NCBI RefSeq assembly: GCF_000348985.1
Contig: NC_035924.1
Location: 372,001-436,000, forward strand
Reading direction: 5' to 3'
Source: Huiozyma naganishii CBS 8797
Taxonomy: Eukaryota > Ascomycota > Saccharomycetes > Saccharomycetales > Saccharomycetaceae
Length of the DNA: 64,000 nt
Shown here: positions 54,735-64,000 of the stretch, piece by piece
Numbering within the stretch: the stretch's first letter is position 1
Layout of the letters: the number at the start of each line of letters is the position of its first letter
Position numbers and translations under genes: made by a program
Notes under the pieces: generated by a model
Told to the model about the DNA's origin: nothing
Databases searched by the model: none
The model's input: the letters and a program-made list of their open reading frames with translations, nothing else

Positions 54735-57437
54735 ATGAGATTTTCCCATTTCCTGAAATACAATGCTGTTCCGGAATGGCAAAATCAGTACATGGACTAC
54801 AATGCTCTGAAAAATCTGATTTACACTCTGCAGACTGATGAGCTTCACGAGGATGAGCAGCCCGTGGGAAGTTCACTCGAGCAAGCAAAACCGTCGTGGA
54901 AGAATAAATTCTCCTTCAGGGGTAAGAAAAACGGGTCCGCAAGCTCTGTACCCAACGCCAATAAGCAGTTTGACTCGTCAAACCGCGAGGATACAGTTTT
55001 GGAACAAACTTTCGAGTTGAAAGATTTTGAAGAGATAGACCCGGAGTCACTTGCTGGGCCAGACAAAGGTAAACTCTACCCTCGAAAAATGAATGCCTTC
55101 CAAAAAGTGAAGGGTAAGTTTTTTGATTCGTCAAGGCGAAGATCGTCATCTGGTTCCAACTTCTCCAAGAAAACCATGGTCGATATCCAGGAAACGTTCG
55201 TTGATGATTTGGTAATTGAAAGATTCAAAGTCGACGATTTTTACAAGAGAACAGAGGCGAAGTTCTACCTTAAATTCGAGAAACTGGTTCAAGATTTGAT
55301 GAAGGAGGGGTTAATTGCACCCTCCAACGACTTCGCCGCCGCCGCATCCACATCGTACAGTTCCCCAGAAAATGTCGAAAACAATCTAGTGGTAGAGGAG
55401 ACATTTGAGGACGACGACGATGATGTGATGGAGAATGATGAATTTGCTGATACGCCAGAAAATACAGCGTTACTGCATCATTCTGAGTTCACTGTCAAAT
55501 CGCAAACGAGATCTTTCTTGAAACAAAACATCATCAACTTGTACATCGATTTGTCGCAACTGAAGGCCTTCATCGAACTTAATAAAATGGGGTTCAGTAA
55601 GATCACAAAGAAGGCCGATAAAGTGCTGCATTTGAACATTAAGGCCGAGTTGATCCAAACAGGGGAGTTTTACAAGGAAACTTACATTTTCCAAAAGGAC
55701 ACATCTGTGAACTTGAGTGCTAAACTTACGCAACTGGTTCAGTTTTTCGCCATTATCACCAATAGGTCCGAAGACGTGGCTCTGGCAAAGCAAGATCTGA
55801 AGTCAAGTCTGCATGATCACATTGTCTGGGAGAGGAGCAATATCTGGAAGGATATGCAAGGTCTTCTAAGTCAAGACAACCAGCTCGTTACGGACTTGAA
55901 TGTCAACGATCCAAATATCAGTCTCGAGGGTAAACTACAACTGGAGTACTTCAAATATCCTTTGCCAAAGGAAATTAATCTAAAATGGACCACAATCAGT
56001 AGCATTTGGATCCCTAAATTGTTCTTTACCTGGAAGGCTTTCAAAATTGCATTTATCATTATGGCAACCGGTATTCTCTTAGGTGTCAAAACATTCAATG
56101 ACCCAGCACAACACAGATGTATGGCTTTGGTGGAGTGTGTCGCTTTTTTATGGGCCAGTGAAGCCCTGCCTCTTCATATCACTGCATTTTTGGTTCCGCT
56201 ACTTGTAGTATTATTCAAAGTTTTGAAGGATGATAAAACGGGTGTTGTCTTACACGCTGCTGCTGCCTCTTCCAAAATCCTGTCTACCATGTGGTCATCT
56301 ACAATTATCATCCTCTTGGCTGGTTTCACACTTGGTGAAGTATTGGCACAATATAATATCGCAAAAGTGGTGGCCTCGTGGATTCTAGCAGCTGCCGGTA
56401 CCAGGCCACGGAACGTCCTCTTGGTGGCCATGTCAGTTGTCTTTTTCCTTTCAATGTGGATTTCGAACGTTGCAGCCCCCGTGTTGACGTATTCCTTGTT
56501 AAGCCCTGTATTGGACACACTAGAGGCAGACCAACCGTTTGGTAAAGCCCTCGTTTTAGGTGTTGCTATCGCAGCCAATATCGGCGGTATGTCCTCTCCA
56601 ATCTCTTCCCCACAGAACATTATCTCTATGGCCTACCTAAAACCTTTTGATATCGGGTGGGGCCAATTCTTTGCTATCGCCCTTCCAACCGGTATCATCG
56701 CTATGTTATGTTGCTGGGTTCTATTGTTTATGACTTTCAAGATCAACACTACGAAGTTGGAAAAGTTCGTCCCCATCAGGACAAAATTCACTCTGAAGCA
56801 ATGGTTTATTATCGGTGTTACCATTGCAACAATTATCCTATGGTGTGTGGAGTCTCAAATCGAGAGCGCGTTTGGGTCTTCTGGTATTATTGCAGTGCTT
56901 CCAATCTGTATATTTTTTGGTACAGGATTGCTATCAACCCACGATTTTAATACGTTTCCGTGGTCAATCGTTCTATTGGCTATGGGTGGTACTGCGTTGG
57001 GTTCAGCTGTTGCCTCCTCGGGTCTGCTATCCACAATTGCTAGGGCTTTACAGAAGAGGATTTTGCATGATACCGCATTGGCTGTTCTTTGTATATTCGG
57101 GGCTTTGATGTTAGTTGTCGGTACCTTTGTTTCACACACTGTTTCGGCCATTATTATCATCCCATTGGTCAAAGAGATTGGTGACAAACTCACAGACCCA
57201 AAGGCAGCACCATTGTTGGTTTTTGGCTGTGCATTATTGGCTTCCGCTGGTATGGGTCTGGCATCGTCCGGTTTCCCTAATGTCACTGCCATTTCAATGC
57301 TTGACAAAAAAGGGAACAGATATTTGAGCATGGGCACTTTCATTTCAAGAGGGGTTCCATGTTCTATCATAGTGTTTGTTTGTGTTATCACAATCGGATA
57401 CGGTATTACGATATCTGTTGTCAAACCAGTTAGTTGA
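54735..57437 (+). CDS. PHO90: Low-affinity phosphate transporter Pho90 (SPX plus DASS)
   Basis: Pho90 and its paralog Pho87 take up phosphate at the plasma membrane with low affinity. The product is 900 residues (S. cerevisiae Pho90 881, Pho87 923). The amino SPX domain senses inositol polyphosphate and begins MRFSHFLKYNAVPEWQNQYM, continuing to FYKRTEAKFYLKFEKL and ending with helices near residue 390; acidic and Ser-rich inserts lie between. From about residue 430 there are some 12 membrane segments of the divalent anion:sodium symporter family, with the conserved ILGVAIAANIGGMSSPISSP-type loop and a second related loop SAGMGLASSGFPNVTA. Neighbours ACO2 and UBP12 favour PHO90 (YJL198W). Confidence 0.95.
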   Translation: MRFSHFLKYNAVPEWQNQYMDYNALKNLIYTLQTDELHEDEQPVGSSLEQAKPSWKNKFSFRGKKNGSASSVPNANKQFDSSNREDTVLEQTFELKDFEEIDPESLAGPDKGKLYPRKMNAFQKVKGKFFDSSRRRSSSGSNFSKKTMVDIQETFVDDLVIERFKVDDFYKRTEAKFYLKFEKLVQDLMKEGLIAPSNDFAAAASTSYSSPENVENNLVVEETFEDDDDDVMENDEFADTPENTALLHHSEFTVKSQTRSFLKQNIINLYIDLSQLKAFIELNKMGFSKITKKADKVLHLNIKAELIQTGEFYKETYIFQKDTSVNLSAKLTQLVQFFAIITNRSEDVALAKQDLKSSLHDHIVWERSNIWKDMQGLLSQDNQLVTDLNVNDPNISLEGKLQLEYFKYPLPKEINLKWTTISSIWIPKLFFTWKAFKIAFIIMATGILLGVKTFNDPAQHRCMALVECVAFLWASEALPLHITAFLVPLLVVLFKVLKDDKTGVVLHAAAASSKILSTMWSSTIIILLAGFTLGEVLAQYNIAKVVASWILAAAGTRPRNVLLVAMSVVFFLSMWISNVAAPVLTYSLLSPVLDTLEADQPFGKALVLGVAIAANIGGMSSPISSPQNIISMAYLKPFDIGWGQFFAIALPTGIIAMLCCWVLLFMTFKINTTKLEKFVPIRTKFTLKQWFIIGVTIATIILWCVESQIESAFGSSGIIAVLPICIFFGTGLLSTHDFNTFPWSIVLLAMGGTALGSAVASSGLLSTIARALQKRILHDTALAVLCIFGALMLVVGTFVSHTVSAIIIIPLVKEIGDKLTDPKAAPLLVFGCALLASAGMGLASSGFPNVTAISMLDKKGNRYLSMGTFISRGVPCSIIVFVCVITIGYGITISVVKPVS

Positions 57438-57788
57438 ACAAGATACATCATATTTAATCATAAAAAAATAATTATAAATTACAGCATTACACGAAGAGTA
57501 GTTTGGATAGAGCCTCAAATGGGACTAAAGGAGATCTCATTTACAAATAGTTTTTTTCATGGGAAGATCTCTCGTATATATATTCTTGGTCCATTTTGCG
57601 CTTCATAATGGGCATGTCCATTTTAAATAAAAAAAATTAGAATTTACCAGTCACGGGATCAAAAAAACTTTGCGAATGTTTGCTACATCTCGTATTAACC
57701 AGTGACGTAGCAGATGAAATCGGAAAACGGCCATTGGAAGGACCATCAAGTAGAAAGCTTTTCGTGACAACTGCGTATTCGAGGAAGT
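57438..57788. promoter_or_regulatory. PHO90 downstream and UBP12 upstream region
   Basis: About 350 bases, AT-rich with A-runs at 57461-57467 and 57630-57636, suitable for 3' end formation of PHO90 and promoter function for UBP12. No gene or RNA was recognised. Confidence 0.35.
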
Positions 57789-60700
57789 ATGGAGAAAAGT
57801 GACGAGGAGGGGTTGAATTTCAATAATCAAATCCACAACACTACCACCAATGAAAAAGATATAAGTGAACGCGTGGCATCTCCACCTTCGCCGAGTGCTG
57901 AAGACTCTAGTCACGAAGATACCAACTCATCAAAACAGGTTGAAGATATACGCACTGATATTGGGAGACAAAGAGAAACAATTGCATTTCTTCTGGAAAA
58001 CAGCAAGCGGAATGAAAAAGAGGGCAATAAGGTCTACATAATACCGAAATTCTGGTATGATAATTTTTTCAACAACGATATAGATGAGCCCTCAATGCTA
58101 GGCCCAATTGACACTCAGTTGATTGTCAAGGACCATGAAAACTTTATCTTGAATAGTTATGATTCATGCCCATATATTTCCATTCCAGAGGAGATATTCA
58201 ATAGCTTTGTTGAATGGTATGGACTGTCAGAGGGATCGCAACCAGTCTCGACTGTGTTGGTTACAGATTCAACGAATGGTACACTGATAACGGAATACAA
58301 TAAACCTTGTTTCAAATTACAGTACTTGATCAATCCAGATCAGAAGTCTAGAGTATTCGATAACCATCATCCCGGTCCACTTTATACTTGTGTCTCGGCC
58401 TCAAAACTATCCTCAATAGGTGATGCACTGGAGCAAGCTTTAGGTAACTTTTTCAAAATTGAAACACATCTAACTGTTGATAACAGCAAAGTCAACGTCT
58501 GGCTGGTAAAGAATTTATCAGAGGAAGAAATAACACTATCTGAGCCGTATCTGATAAACCCTATGCAGTTTTTATTTTATCCAGAAAAAATCAAAGTTAC
58601 TGATGATATACTTTCAAAGTCGTTAAGAGAATTGGACATTTTGAATGGTATTTTTATTATAGAAACAAAGCGCCGTTCACGGAAAACAAAACAGCATTGG
58701 GCGTCAAACTATTTCCATTATAATAAACTTAACAGGTCAACGGGCACCATAGGTTTGTCAAACCTTGGTAATACATGTTATATGAATTCTGGTTTGCAAT
58801 GTCTGGTGCATATTCCTCAGATCAGGGACTATTTTGTTTATAACGGGTTTGAAAAAGAAATCAACGTAAATAACCCTTTGGGATTTCAGGGCCATATGGC
58901 TCGTTCGTTCCATGGGTTGATTCAGAGTTTATTTGGAGACAGTATAGCCCCTTTTCCGTCGTACGTGTCTCCAACGCACTTTAAGTCCACCCTTGTCCAC
59001 TTTAACTCGATGTTTTCAGGCTTCCAGCAACAAGACTCTCAGGAATTTTTGGCTTTCCTTTTGGATAGTTTGCATGAAGATCTAAATAGAATTGTGGAAA
59101 AACCCTATGTGGAAAAACCGTCATTGAAACCAGGTGACGATATAAATGATTTTGATACCATTAAGAAGTTAGCGAATGAAACGTGGAAATCTCATTTAAT
59201 GAGGAATGACTCCATAATCACAGATATTTTTGTTGGGATGTATAAATCCACGCTAGAATGTCCCGAATGTTCCAATGTTTCAATTACATTTGATCCTTAT
59301 AACGATTTGACTTTACCGCTCCCAATAAATTCCTCCTGGAATGCCCAGGTTAGAATCTTCCCATCAAAATTGCCTCCGTGCATGATAGAGGTGGAGTTGC
59401 CCAAAGCTTCTACATATCAAGACTTGAAAGAGTACGTTGCCAAATGTTTGGGTATGAATGCCCAAAATTTGTATGGCTGCGAGGTGTTCAACCATCAATT
59501 TTACAATAACTTTGAGTCTCCTGACTCAACTGCTCAATATCTGCCAATTTACGAATTGATATCTGAATCCGACATTGTCGTATTTTATGAACTGGTTTCA
59601 GAACCGGGAGATTTGATTATTCCTGTGCTTAATGCGATATCAAATAAAGAATCTAATAATGACAGTCTTTTTGGTGTTCCATTCTTTATAACAATAAAAG
59701 CGGCAGATGTAAATAATATTACTTTGCTCAGGCACAAATTGGAAAAGGAATATATTAATCTCAGTGGTGGATACGTTTCACCTAAATCCACTGAAAACAA
59801 CGAGATAAAGGATATTGCAGCTTTCCCGCTGTTGCAAGAGAAGTATCCAGATGTTGACTTTAAGGAATATACAGATATTTTACAATATGCCACCCAATAT
59901 GATGACAGTACGAATCTCCCTGAAAAGCCTTTGTTTGAAATTAGAATTATAGAGACAGAAAGGAGCACTTCGTACATGAAAGAAAACGTTTCGGGAGAGC
60001 CAATAGAATTGTGGACGCCAAGGGCCCACTTAAATTTGGCCTTGGCTCAAGATATTACCGATAAGGTAGATGCTGTAGTCAATGATATCTTCAACTACTC
60101 CAACATGCTAATTACAAAACAACAGGAAAAGGGGACGGTGCCAAATAATAGCTTGGAACCAATGGATATTGATAGTTGTTCTGTTTTAGAAAACTGTAGC
60201 GACAAGTCAGAGAGCTTTACAAACCTAGGATCTATCACAGAAGAAGCTTGTAATGAATTTTTAAACGAAAAAACAGAAAGTGGTGCCTTATCAGACACTA
60301 CAGTGATTACGCCACAGAGTCTGTTGGTATGTTATTGGTCGAAGGAAGTAGCAGATGAAGTGTTTTCGCATGATAATGTGGTCAATTGGGAGAATCCCGG
60401 AAAAATTTCAAATAAAGAACTTGAATCAATTAAACTAGCAGAATCAGCTCACGTGGAACAAGAAACAACGCTGAAAGATTGTTTGAACCTCTTTTCAAAA
60501 AAGGAAGTTTTAGGAATGAGCGACTCTTGGTATTGCCCAAATTGTAAGGAACATAGACAAGCTACTAAAAAGATTGAACTTTGGAACACACCAGACGTTT
60601 TTCTGATTCATCTTAAGAGATTCGAAAATACCCGATCATTTAGTGATAAGATTGATGCAACAATTCTCTTCCCCATTGAAGATCTCGATATGAGCGAATA

Positions 60701-61484
60701 CTTGGTGTACAAAGATGATCCACGGGGTAGTGTCTATGACTTGATAGCTGTTGACAACCATTACGGTGGTATGGGCGGTGGTCACTATACTGCTTATGTG
60801 AAGAATTTGACTGACCAAAATTGGTATTATTTTGATGACTCTAGAGTCTCGAAGACGTCTCCTGAAAAAAGCATTGCCGGTTCGGCCTATCTACTGTTTT
60901 ATTTGCGTCGTGGAAGCTTAAATAATATTGACAGTAAACGGCTAAAAGATATTATAGATACTTCAAGAAGTGAGCATGAGATCCAGATACAAACGTTGTA
61001 TACTAAACAGGAGGAGCTTTACGAAGTGAACGAAAGCAGCGGTGCTTCCGAAGATGAACAAGAAGATGAAGAGAACTCAGATACAGCTAAGGAAGACGAT
61101 GGAAACTCCGACAGCGGAAGTGACGACAATCCTGTTAGTAGTACTGGAACTGAGAGCATGGATGGTTTTTCTCAAGATGAGGTCAGTGTCCCGGTTGAAA
61201 ACGAAGAAAATATTGCAAAAACAAACACAGAGGATAGGAGTGATACAAATTACTACACAGAAAGCCTCGATGTAGGGCAAACTGATCCGGGGAATGCCTC
61301 CGTTAATAGTAGTGACAACGTAGAAAAACGGAAGAAACGATTGTTAAACAAAGTTTATTCTGATAAACTCTTGAATTCATCATCAGAATCCTTGGAACGC
61401 TCGGAAAACGGAGACACTGAAAGCGTTGCTTCAATTAGGTCGGGTGGAGAGCGTGTTCCTGTTTTAGACTCCTTGTATGCTTGA
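57789..61484 (+). CDS. UBP12: Ubiquitin-specific protease Ubp12
   Basis: Ubp12 is a cysteine deubiquitinase of nucleus and cytoplasm, related to human USP4/15; it is 1231 residues here (S. cerevisiae 1254). A DUSP domain lies at about residues 75-200 (VYIIPKFWYDNFFNNDIDEP, VKDHENFILNSYDSCPYISI). The catalytic core starts with GLSNLGNTCYMNSGLQCLVH, with nucleophile Cys330, and QQDSQEFLAFLLD. A long insert (about 570-870) contains the UBL-like region. The zinc ribbon has CPECSNVSITFDPYNDL and YCPNCKEHRQATKK. The His box GGMGGGHYTAYVKN gives His999, and NWYYFDDSRVSK follows. The last 200 residues are acidic and disordered. Position after PHO90 agrees with YJL197W. ELO1, which follows in S. cerevisiae, is absent. 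Confidence 0.96.
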   Translation: MEKSDEEGLNFNNQIHNTTTNEKDISERVASPPSPSAEDSSHEDTNSSKQVEDIRTDIGRQRETIAFLLENSKRNEKEGNKVYIIPKFWYDNFFNNDIDEPSMLGPIDTQLIVKDHENFILNSYDSCPYISIPEEIFNSFVEWYGLSEGSQPVSTVLVTDSTNGTLITEYNKPCFKLQYLINPDQKSRVFDNHHPGPLYTCVSASKLSSIGDALEQALGNFFKIETHLTVDNSKVNVWLVKNLSEEEITLSEPYLINPMQFLFYPEKIKVTDDILSKSLRELDILNGIFIIETKRRSRKTKQHWASNYFHYNKLNRSTGTIGLSNLGNTCYMNSGLQCLVHIPQIRDYFVYNGFEKEINVNNPLGFQGHMARSFHGLIQSLFGDSIAPFPSYVSPTHFKSTLVHFNSMFSGFQQQDSQEFLAFLLDSLHEDLNRIVEKPYVEKPSLKPGDDINDFDTIKKLANETWKSHLMRNDSIITDIFVGMYKSTLECPECSNVSITFDPYNDLTLPLPINSSWNAQVRIFPSKLPPCMIEVELPKASTYQDLKEYVAKCLGMNAQNLYGCEVFNHQFYNNFESPDSTAQYLPIYELISESDIVVFYELVSEPGDLIIPVLNAISNKESNNDSLFGVPFFITIKAADVNNITLLRHKLEKEYINLSGGYVSPKSTENNEIKDIAAFPLLQEKYPDVDFKEYTDILQYATQYDDSTNLPEKPLFEIRIIETERSTSYMKENVSGEPIELWTPRAHLNLALAQDITDKVDAVVNDIFNYSNMLITKQQEKGTVPNNSLEPMDIDSCSVLENCSDKSESFTNLGSITEEACNEFLNEKTESGALSDTTVITPQSLLVCYWSKEVADEVFSHDNVVNWENPGKISNKELESIKLAESAHVEQETTLKDCLNLFSKKEVLGMSDSWYCPNCKEHRQATKKIELWNTPDVFLIHLKRFENTRSFSDKIDATILFPIEDLDMSEYLVYKDDPRGSVYDLIAVDNHYGGMGGGHYTAYVKNLTDQNWYYFDDSRVSKTSPEKSIAGSAYLLFYLRRGSLNNIDSKRLKDIIDTSRSEHEIQIQTLYTKQEELYEVNESSGASEDEQEDEENSDTAKEDDGNSDSGSDDNPVSSTGTESMDGFSQDEVSVPVENEENIAKTNTEDRSDTNYYTESLDVGQTDPGNASVNSSDNVEKRKKRLLNKVYSDKLLNSSSESLERSENGDTESVASIRSGGERVPVLDSLYA

Positions 61485-61811
61485 TTTTCGAGTAGTTTAC
61501 TGGAATAAGCGGTACTATATAGGGGTATAATGCATTCCGTACGAGTCAAAGGTTAGTTTGACGTCGTTGTATTATAGTATTGTATTTTTTTTGTTCATGC
61601 TATATGATAGTATTATATGCGTCTAACTGGCTACTTATTATCGGTTGGTGTTTGAAATTAAAGGTGATCGGGGTTTGAAGACTGCGATACATTGGACGGA
61701 GATGAGTTGATTTGAGCTACCAAGATTTCAGACCCTTTTCATACTTTATAACTTTAAATTTCACCAGTATATTTTACAGCAATTCTATTCAAATGATACT
61801 TCCATGTTGTT
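61485..61811. other. UBP12 downstream region, possible further SNT1 decay
   Basis: About 330 bases between UBP12 and the recognisable SNT1 remnant. On the minus strand a short frame at about 61664-61737 reads SEILVAQINSSPSNVSQSSN, which may be decayed SNT1 sequence but cannot be matched. The carboxyl half of SNT1, several hundred codons, would not fit in this space and has been lost. Confidence 0.3.
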
Positions 61812-62196
61812 TTACTCTTTGTATTCTCGTCCTGCTGTTTGGTCATTAAGTTCCTGACATTTTTTTCTTTGGGCTCGTTTGATATTTTGGTCTTTAATAA
61901 GTTTCTTGTAGTCAACAATGCTTTTGGTACGGTAATAATGGAGAATACAATCTTCAGCACTCCTCATTCCCCCCATCAAAGTTGAAATTTTACCAAATTT
62001 TTTGGGGGATATCAAATATGCAGCGACAAATGAATTGTGTTCTTTAGGTGAAAAAGTATCTAGTGTCTAAAATTATTCGAGCGGACCAGGTATTTTTATC
62101 GGTCACCAACTTGCAAACATATTTAAGAGCAATTCTATTTCGTTTGATCGTGTTTGGAAGCATACATGGGATGTTTGCAGCCATCATATTATATCT
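61812..62196 (-). pseudogene. SNT1: SNT1 remnant: pre-SANT and SANT domain with frameshift
   Basis: Just beyond the stop of the upstream frame, the same frame continues RYNMMAANIPCM...KRNRI and VCKLVTDKNTWSARIILD, then shifts by one base at a T5 run near 62050. The next frame gives FSPKEHNSFVAAYLISPKKF and GKISTLMGGMRSAEDCILHY, then YRTKSIVDYKKLI, and stops at 61812. This is the SANT domain of Snt1, the NCoR/SMRT-like subunit of the Set3 histone deacetylase complex. The order of pieces, the strand and the neighbours all fit the second copy of SNT1 (YCR033W) left by genome duplication. Lesions seen: one in-frame TAA, one frameshift, and loss of the carboxyl half. Confidence 0.85.
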
Positions 62197-63567
62197 TTAA
62201 AGAGGGTCTATTTCTAATAGCACATCTTCCAGTTCTGCATCATCCACGTAGTCTGCGCGAGAGATTTTTGTCGGAGAAGGCAAAGACCTCGAGTTGTTTA
62301 TTTTAGTATCACGCAATATAGCCGCTCGGGGTTTGTAAATACGATGCCGGATCTTCTCGCTTATTTTATCATTTCTCTCACACATTTGAAACCATTTTGA
62401 TCGCGCTCCCTCTGTTTCTTTTTCTCTTTGTTGAAGCTTGACGAGAAAGTCCTTTTGCAATAGTTTTAGAATCATGCTTACCTTTAAAACATCGTTTTGG
62501 CGAGTCGTTCCACGAGCGTTGCACTTGAAGAATGGATAATCCTTTAAGCGTTTTATTGTTTTTTTACGTGGGTACTTTGGTCGGACAACTTGATTGGTTT
62601 TCATCATGGCCTTCAATTCCATCAGTTTTGTTTCAACTCTTCCAAGTGGAAAAATACAAGTTGTTGGTGGGAAACAGGTCGCTTCAAAACCAACAATACG
62701 AGGTGCAGCCAATAACTTTTTAATGTTAGTTCTCAGTAATGATGGATCACTAACATATTCGTAATTTGTTTTCAAAGATGTAGCGTTCCGATCATCAATG
62801 TGTGTGTGAGGCTGCACATCTAAAATATAATCATCGGTTATGCTAAGTAAATGTGCTTCTGATGATGATGAGGATGATGATGCAATACTAACATTGGAAG
62901 TATGTTTGCTACACGTGTCTTCCGTACTGTTCAATTCACGGGGTAAGAAATTGGTAGTATCTAACTCACGTTGACTTTTTGTTTCTTTTACCGAGTATAT
63001 CAGGCTTGATGGCGCGTTGAGTTGTCGCTTTGACGAACGTTCGTGATTTCTTTTCATCTGCAACAATTTGTGAGCTGTTGATTTTACATGGGGAGGGCAA
63101 TTCTCATTTCTTTTGAACTTGTTAAACTTTTTATTATAGCATTTATCGTCTTGTAATAGATATGGAACCCTCGTTCTGTTATAATCTGGTCTGGATAAAA
63201 GTGTCGGATTTTCAGAGTAATAGAAAGACATGTTGGATCTCCCTTTGTGACTACCCTTATGCAAAAATCTAGAATGTTCAAGTAGGCAATTAGAATGATA
63301 TCTGCTTAATTCTTTCAATTGGGTAGAGTGGAATTGAGATGGCGTAAAAGACTGACTAGTCGGTCCATTGGAATAGGTTCCCTTATTTCTGCAGGTCGAT
63401 TTATTCGGTGAATTTGGGGCGCTTTTATCCCATGAATTTATGTGTCGTTGTACGCCATTGTATATCTCACTGCTGTTACAATCATAACACCTTGGATTAC
63501 AATAGCATGTATTTCTTTGGAACCTGTAATGCGCCTTTTGTGGCCTCCTTTGGGAGCCTGCGGACAT
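62197..63567 (-). CDS. SNT1: Amino-terminal half of Snt1, truncated ORF (probable decaying gene)
   Basis: The 456-codon frame starts at an ATG (MSAGSQRRPQKAHYRF) and is rich in Asn, Ser, Arg and Tyr, as the Snt1 amino end is. Its carboxyl third matches the conserved Snt1 region before the SANT domain: SLLRTNIKKLLAAPRI, CIFPLGRVETKLMELKAMMK, RLKDYPFFKCNARG, a helical linker, and SRADYVDDAELEDVLLEIDP just before the stop. S. cerevisiae Snt1 is 1226 residues, so under 40% is in this frame; the missing part continues directly downstream as a broken remnant. It may be a pseudogene or may still yield a short protein lacking the SANT domain. It is on the strand expected from the YCR033/PHO87 and YJL197/PHO90 duplicated blocks. 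Confidence 0.75.
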   Translation of the reverse strand: MSAGSQRRPQKAHYRFQRNTCYCNPRCYDCNSSEIYNGVQRHINSWDKSAPNSPNKSTCRNKGTYSNGPTSQSFTPSQFHSTQLKELSRYHSNCLLEHSRFLHKGSHKGRSNMSFYYSENPTLLSRPDYNRTRVPYLLQDDKCYNKKFNKFKRNENCPPHVKSTAHKLLQMKRNHERSSKRQLNAPSSLIYSVKETKSQRELDTTNFLPRELNSTEDTCSKHTSNVSIASSSSSSSEAHLLSITDDYILDVQPHTHIDDRNATSLKTNYEYVSDPSLLRTNIKKLLAAPRIVGFEATCFPPTTCIFPLGRVETKLMELKAMMKTNQVVRPKYPRKKTIKRLKDYPFFKCNARGTTRQNDVLKVSMILKLLQKDFLVKLQQREKETEGARSKWFQMCERNDKISEKIRHRIYKPRAAILRDTKINNSRSLPSPTKISRADYVDDAELEDVLLEIDPL

Positions 63568-63956
63568 TGATCCTTGAAAAAGGTGGAGGTAACACCCTTA
63601 TCGCAAAGATATCACAATCTGCAACCCTTTAGCCACGCAGTTGTCTATACTGAGTGCTATCGGTGGATGTGAGAATGCTGTATAAGTGTTATATAGTAGG
63701 GCTTAAAGTGGATTCACAAATTGTATTTTATTCGTATTCAGTGATAAGCAAATTGATGGCAGGTTCCCACAACTCGGACTCAGTTATCAAATCGCGGCGG
63801 TAACGCGTCCTTTCTGTCAGACTTTTTATAACAGGGTCTCTCAAGATCATCTCCCGAATATATATACCCAGTTTAAACTTGGTGCTGTAAATGCAACATA
63901 TACACTTGAGGGGGATAAACTACAACAAAAAACAGAAAGTTTGCTTTAGTACTTTC
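63568..63956. promoter_or_regulatory. Upstream region of SNT1 remnant and of the gene at the right edge
   Basis: About 390 bases. A TATATATA box at 63858-63865 lies about 95 bases before an ATG at the right edge, with an ACAACAAAAAACAGAAAG leader typical of well-transcribed yeast genes. No other feature was recognised. Confidence 0.4.
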
Positions 63957-64000
63957 ATGACACCGGCATCTAACGCATCCTTCCTACTTTTCCGAGTGGC
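63957..64000 (+). CDS. Possible start of a plus-strand gene cut by the window edge
   Basis: An ATG near the right end is followed by 14 open codons reading MTPASNASFLLFRV. The upstream TATA box and A-rich leader suggest a real promoter. Too little is visible to name the protein, and the frame could close just beyond the window. Confidence 0.3.
   Translation, partial: MTPASNASFLLFRV

Noticed and set aside
54350..54838. 162-codon plus-strand frame upstream of and overlapping PHO90
   Set aside because: It overlaps the certain PHO90 start in another frame and its composition follows T-rich and C-rich promoter tracts.
1..64000. CRISPR arrays, operons, integrases or prophage-like features
   Set aside because: None seen; this is eukaryotic chromosomal DNA.

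Overview
The window is nuclear DNA of a budding yeast of the family Saccharomycetaceae. Genes are compact and almost all intronless, and nearly every protein can be matched by its own motifs to a Saccharomyces cerevisiae gene. One tRNA-Lys(UUU) gene carries a short intron of the usual yeast type. Gene content points to a lineage that went through the yeast whole-genome duplication: only one track of the ancestral order is kept, and a decaying second copy of SNT1 lies beside UBP12, where the duplicated chromosome III/X region predicts it. The genus cannot be fixed from sequence alone; the order differs clearly from S. cerevisiae.

Layout. (1) 1-620: a cut-off gene on the minus strand, then SHG1 (COMPASS). 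(2) 753-2783: a zinc-finger plus beta-propeller protein, perhaps Gid12-like. (3) 3259-11154: MIC19, UBP6, DIS3, GCN20, a flipped piece of the YFR009-011 block with DIS3 (YOL021C) set between UBP6 and GCN20. (4) 11393-29140: IGD1, a YFR018C-type glutaminyl cyclase, FAB1, ATG18, a short ROG3, a short PES4, LSB3, HIS2, ECO1, in the same order as YFR017-YFR027. (5) 29640-40210: IOC3, CMK1, GSY1, AIP5, matching YFR013-016. (6) 40685-63567: RCY1, PRP21, then GAP1 with a 2.5 kb regulatory/repeat region and tRNA-Lys, then ECM25, ACO2, PHO90, UBP12 and the SNT1 remnant, matching YJL204-YJL197 apart from the GAP1/tRNA segment.

Functional links. FAB1 makes PI(3,5)P2 and its neighbour ATG18 binds it. IGD1 and GSY1 both act on glycogen, and the GSY1 upstream region has several stress-response elements. 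GAP1 has a dense set of GATA sites as expected for nitrogen control. UBP6 has a near-match to the Rpn4 proteasome element. ECM25 has an intact 646-codon frame followed by a coding-looking tail split over two further frames.

No new multi-gene system such as a defence island, biosynthetic cluster or complete transposon was seen. The most informative unusual items are the SNT1 relic, the frameshifted ECM25 tail, a tRNA with a T-arm one base short, and a repeat-rich GAP1-tRNA interval with a possible solo LTR. Start codons were chosen at ATG codons; where a reading frame opens upstream of the first ATG, this is not counted as coding.
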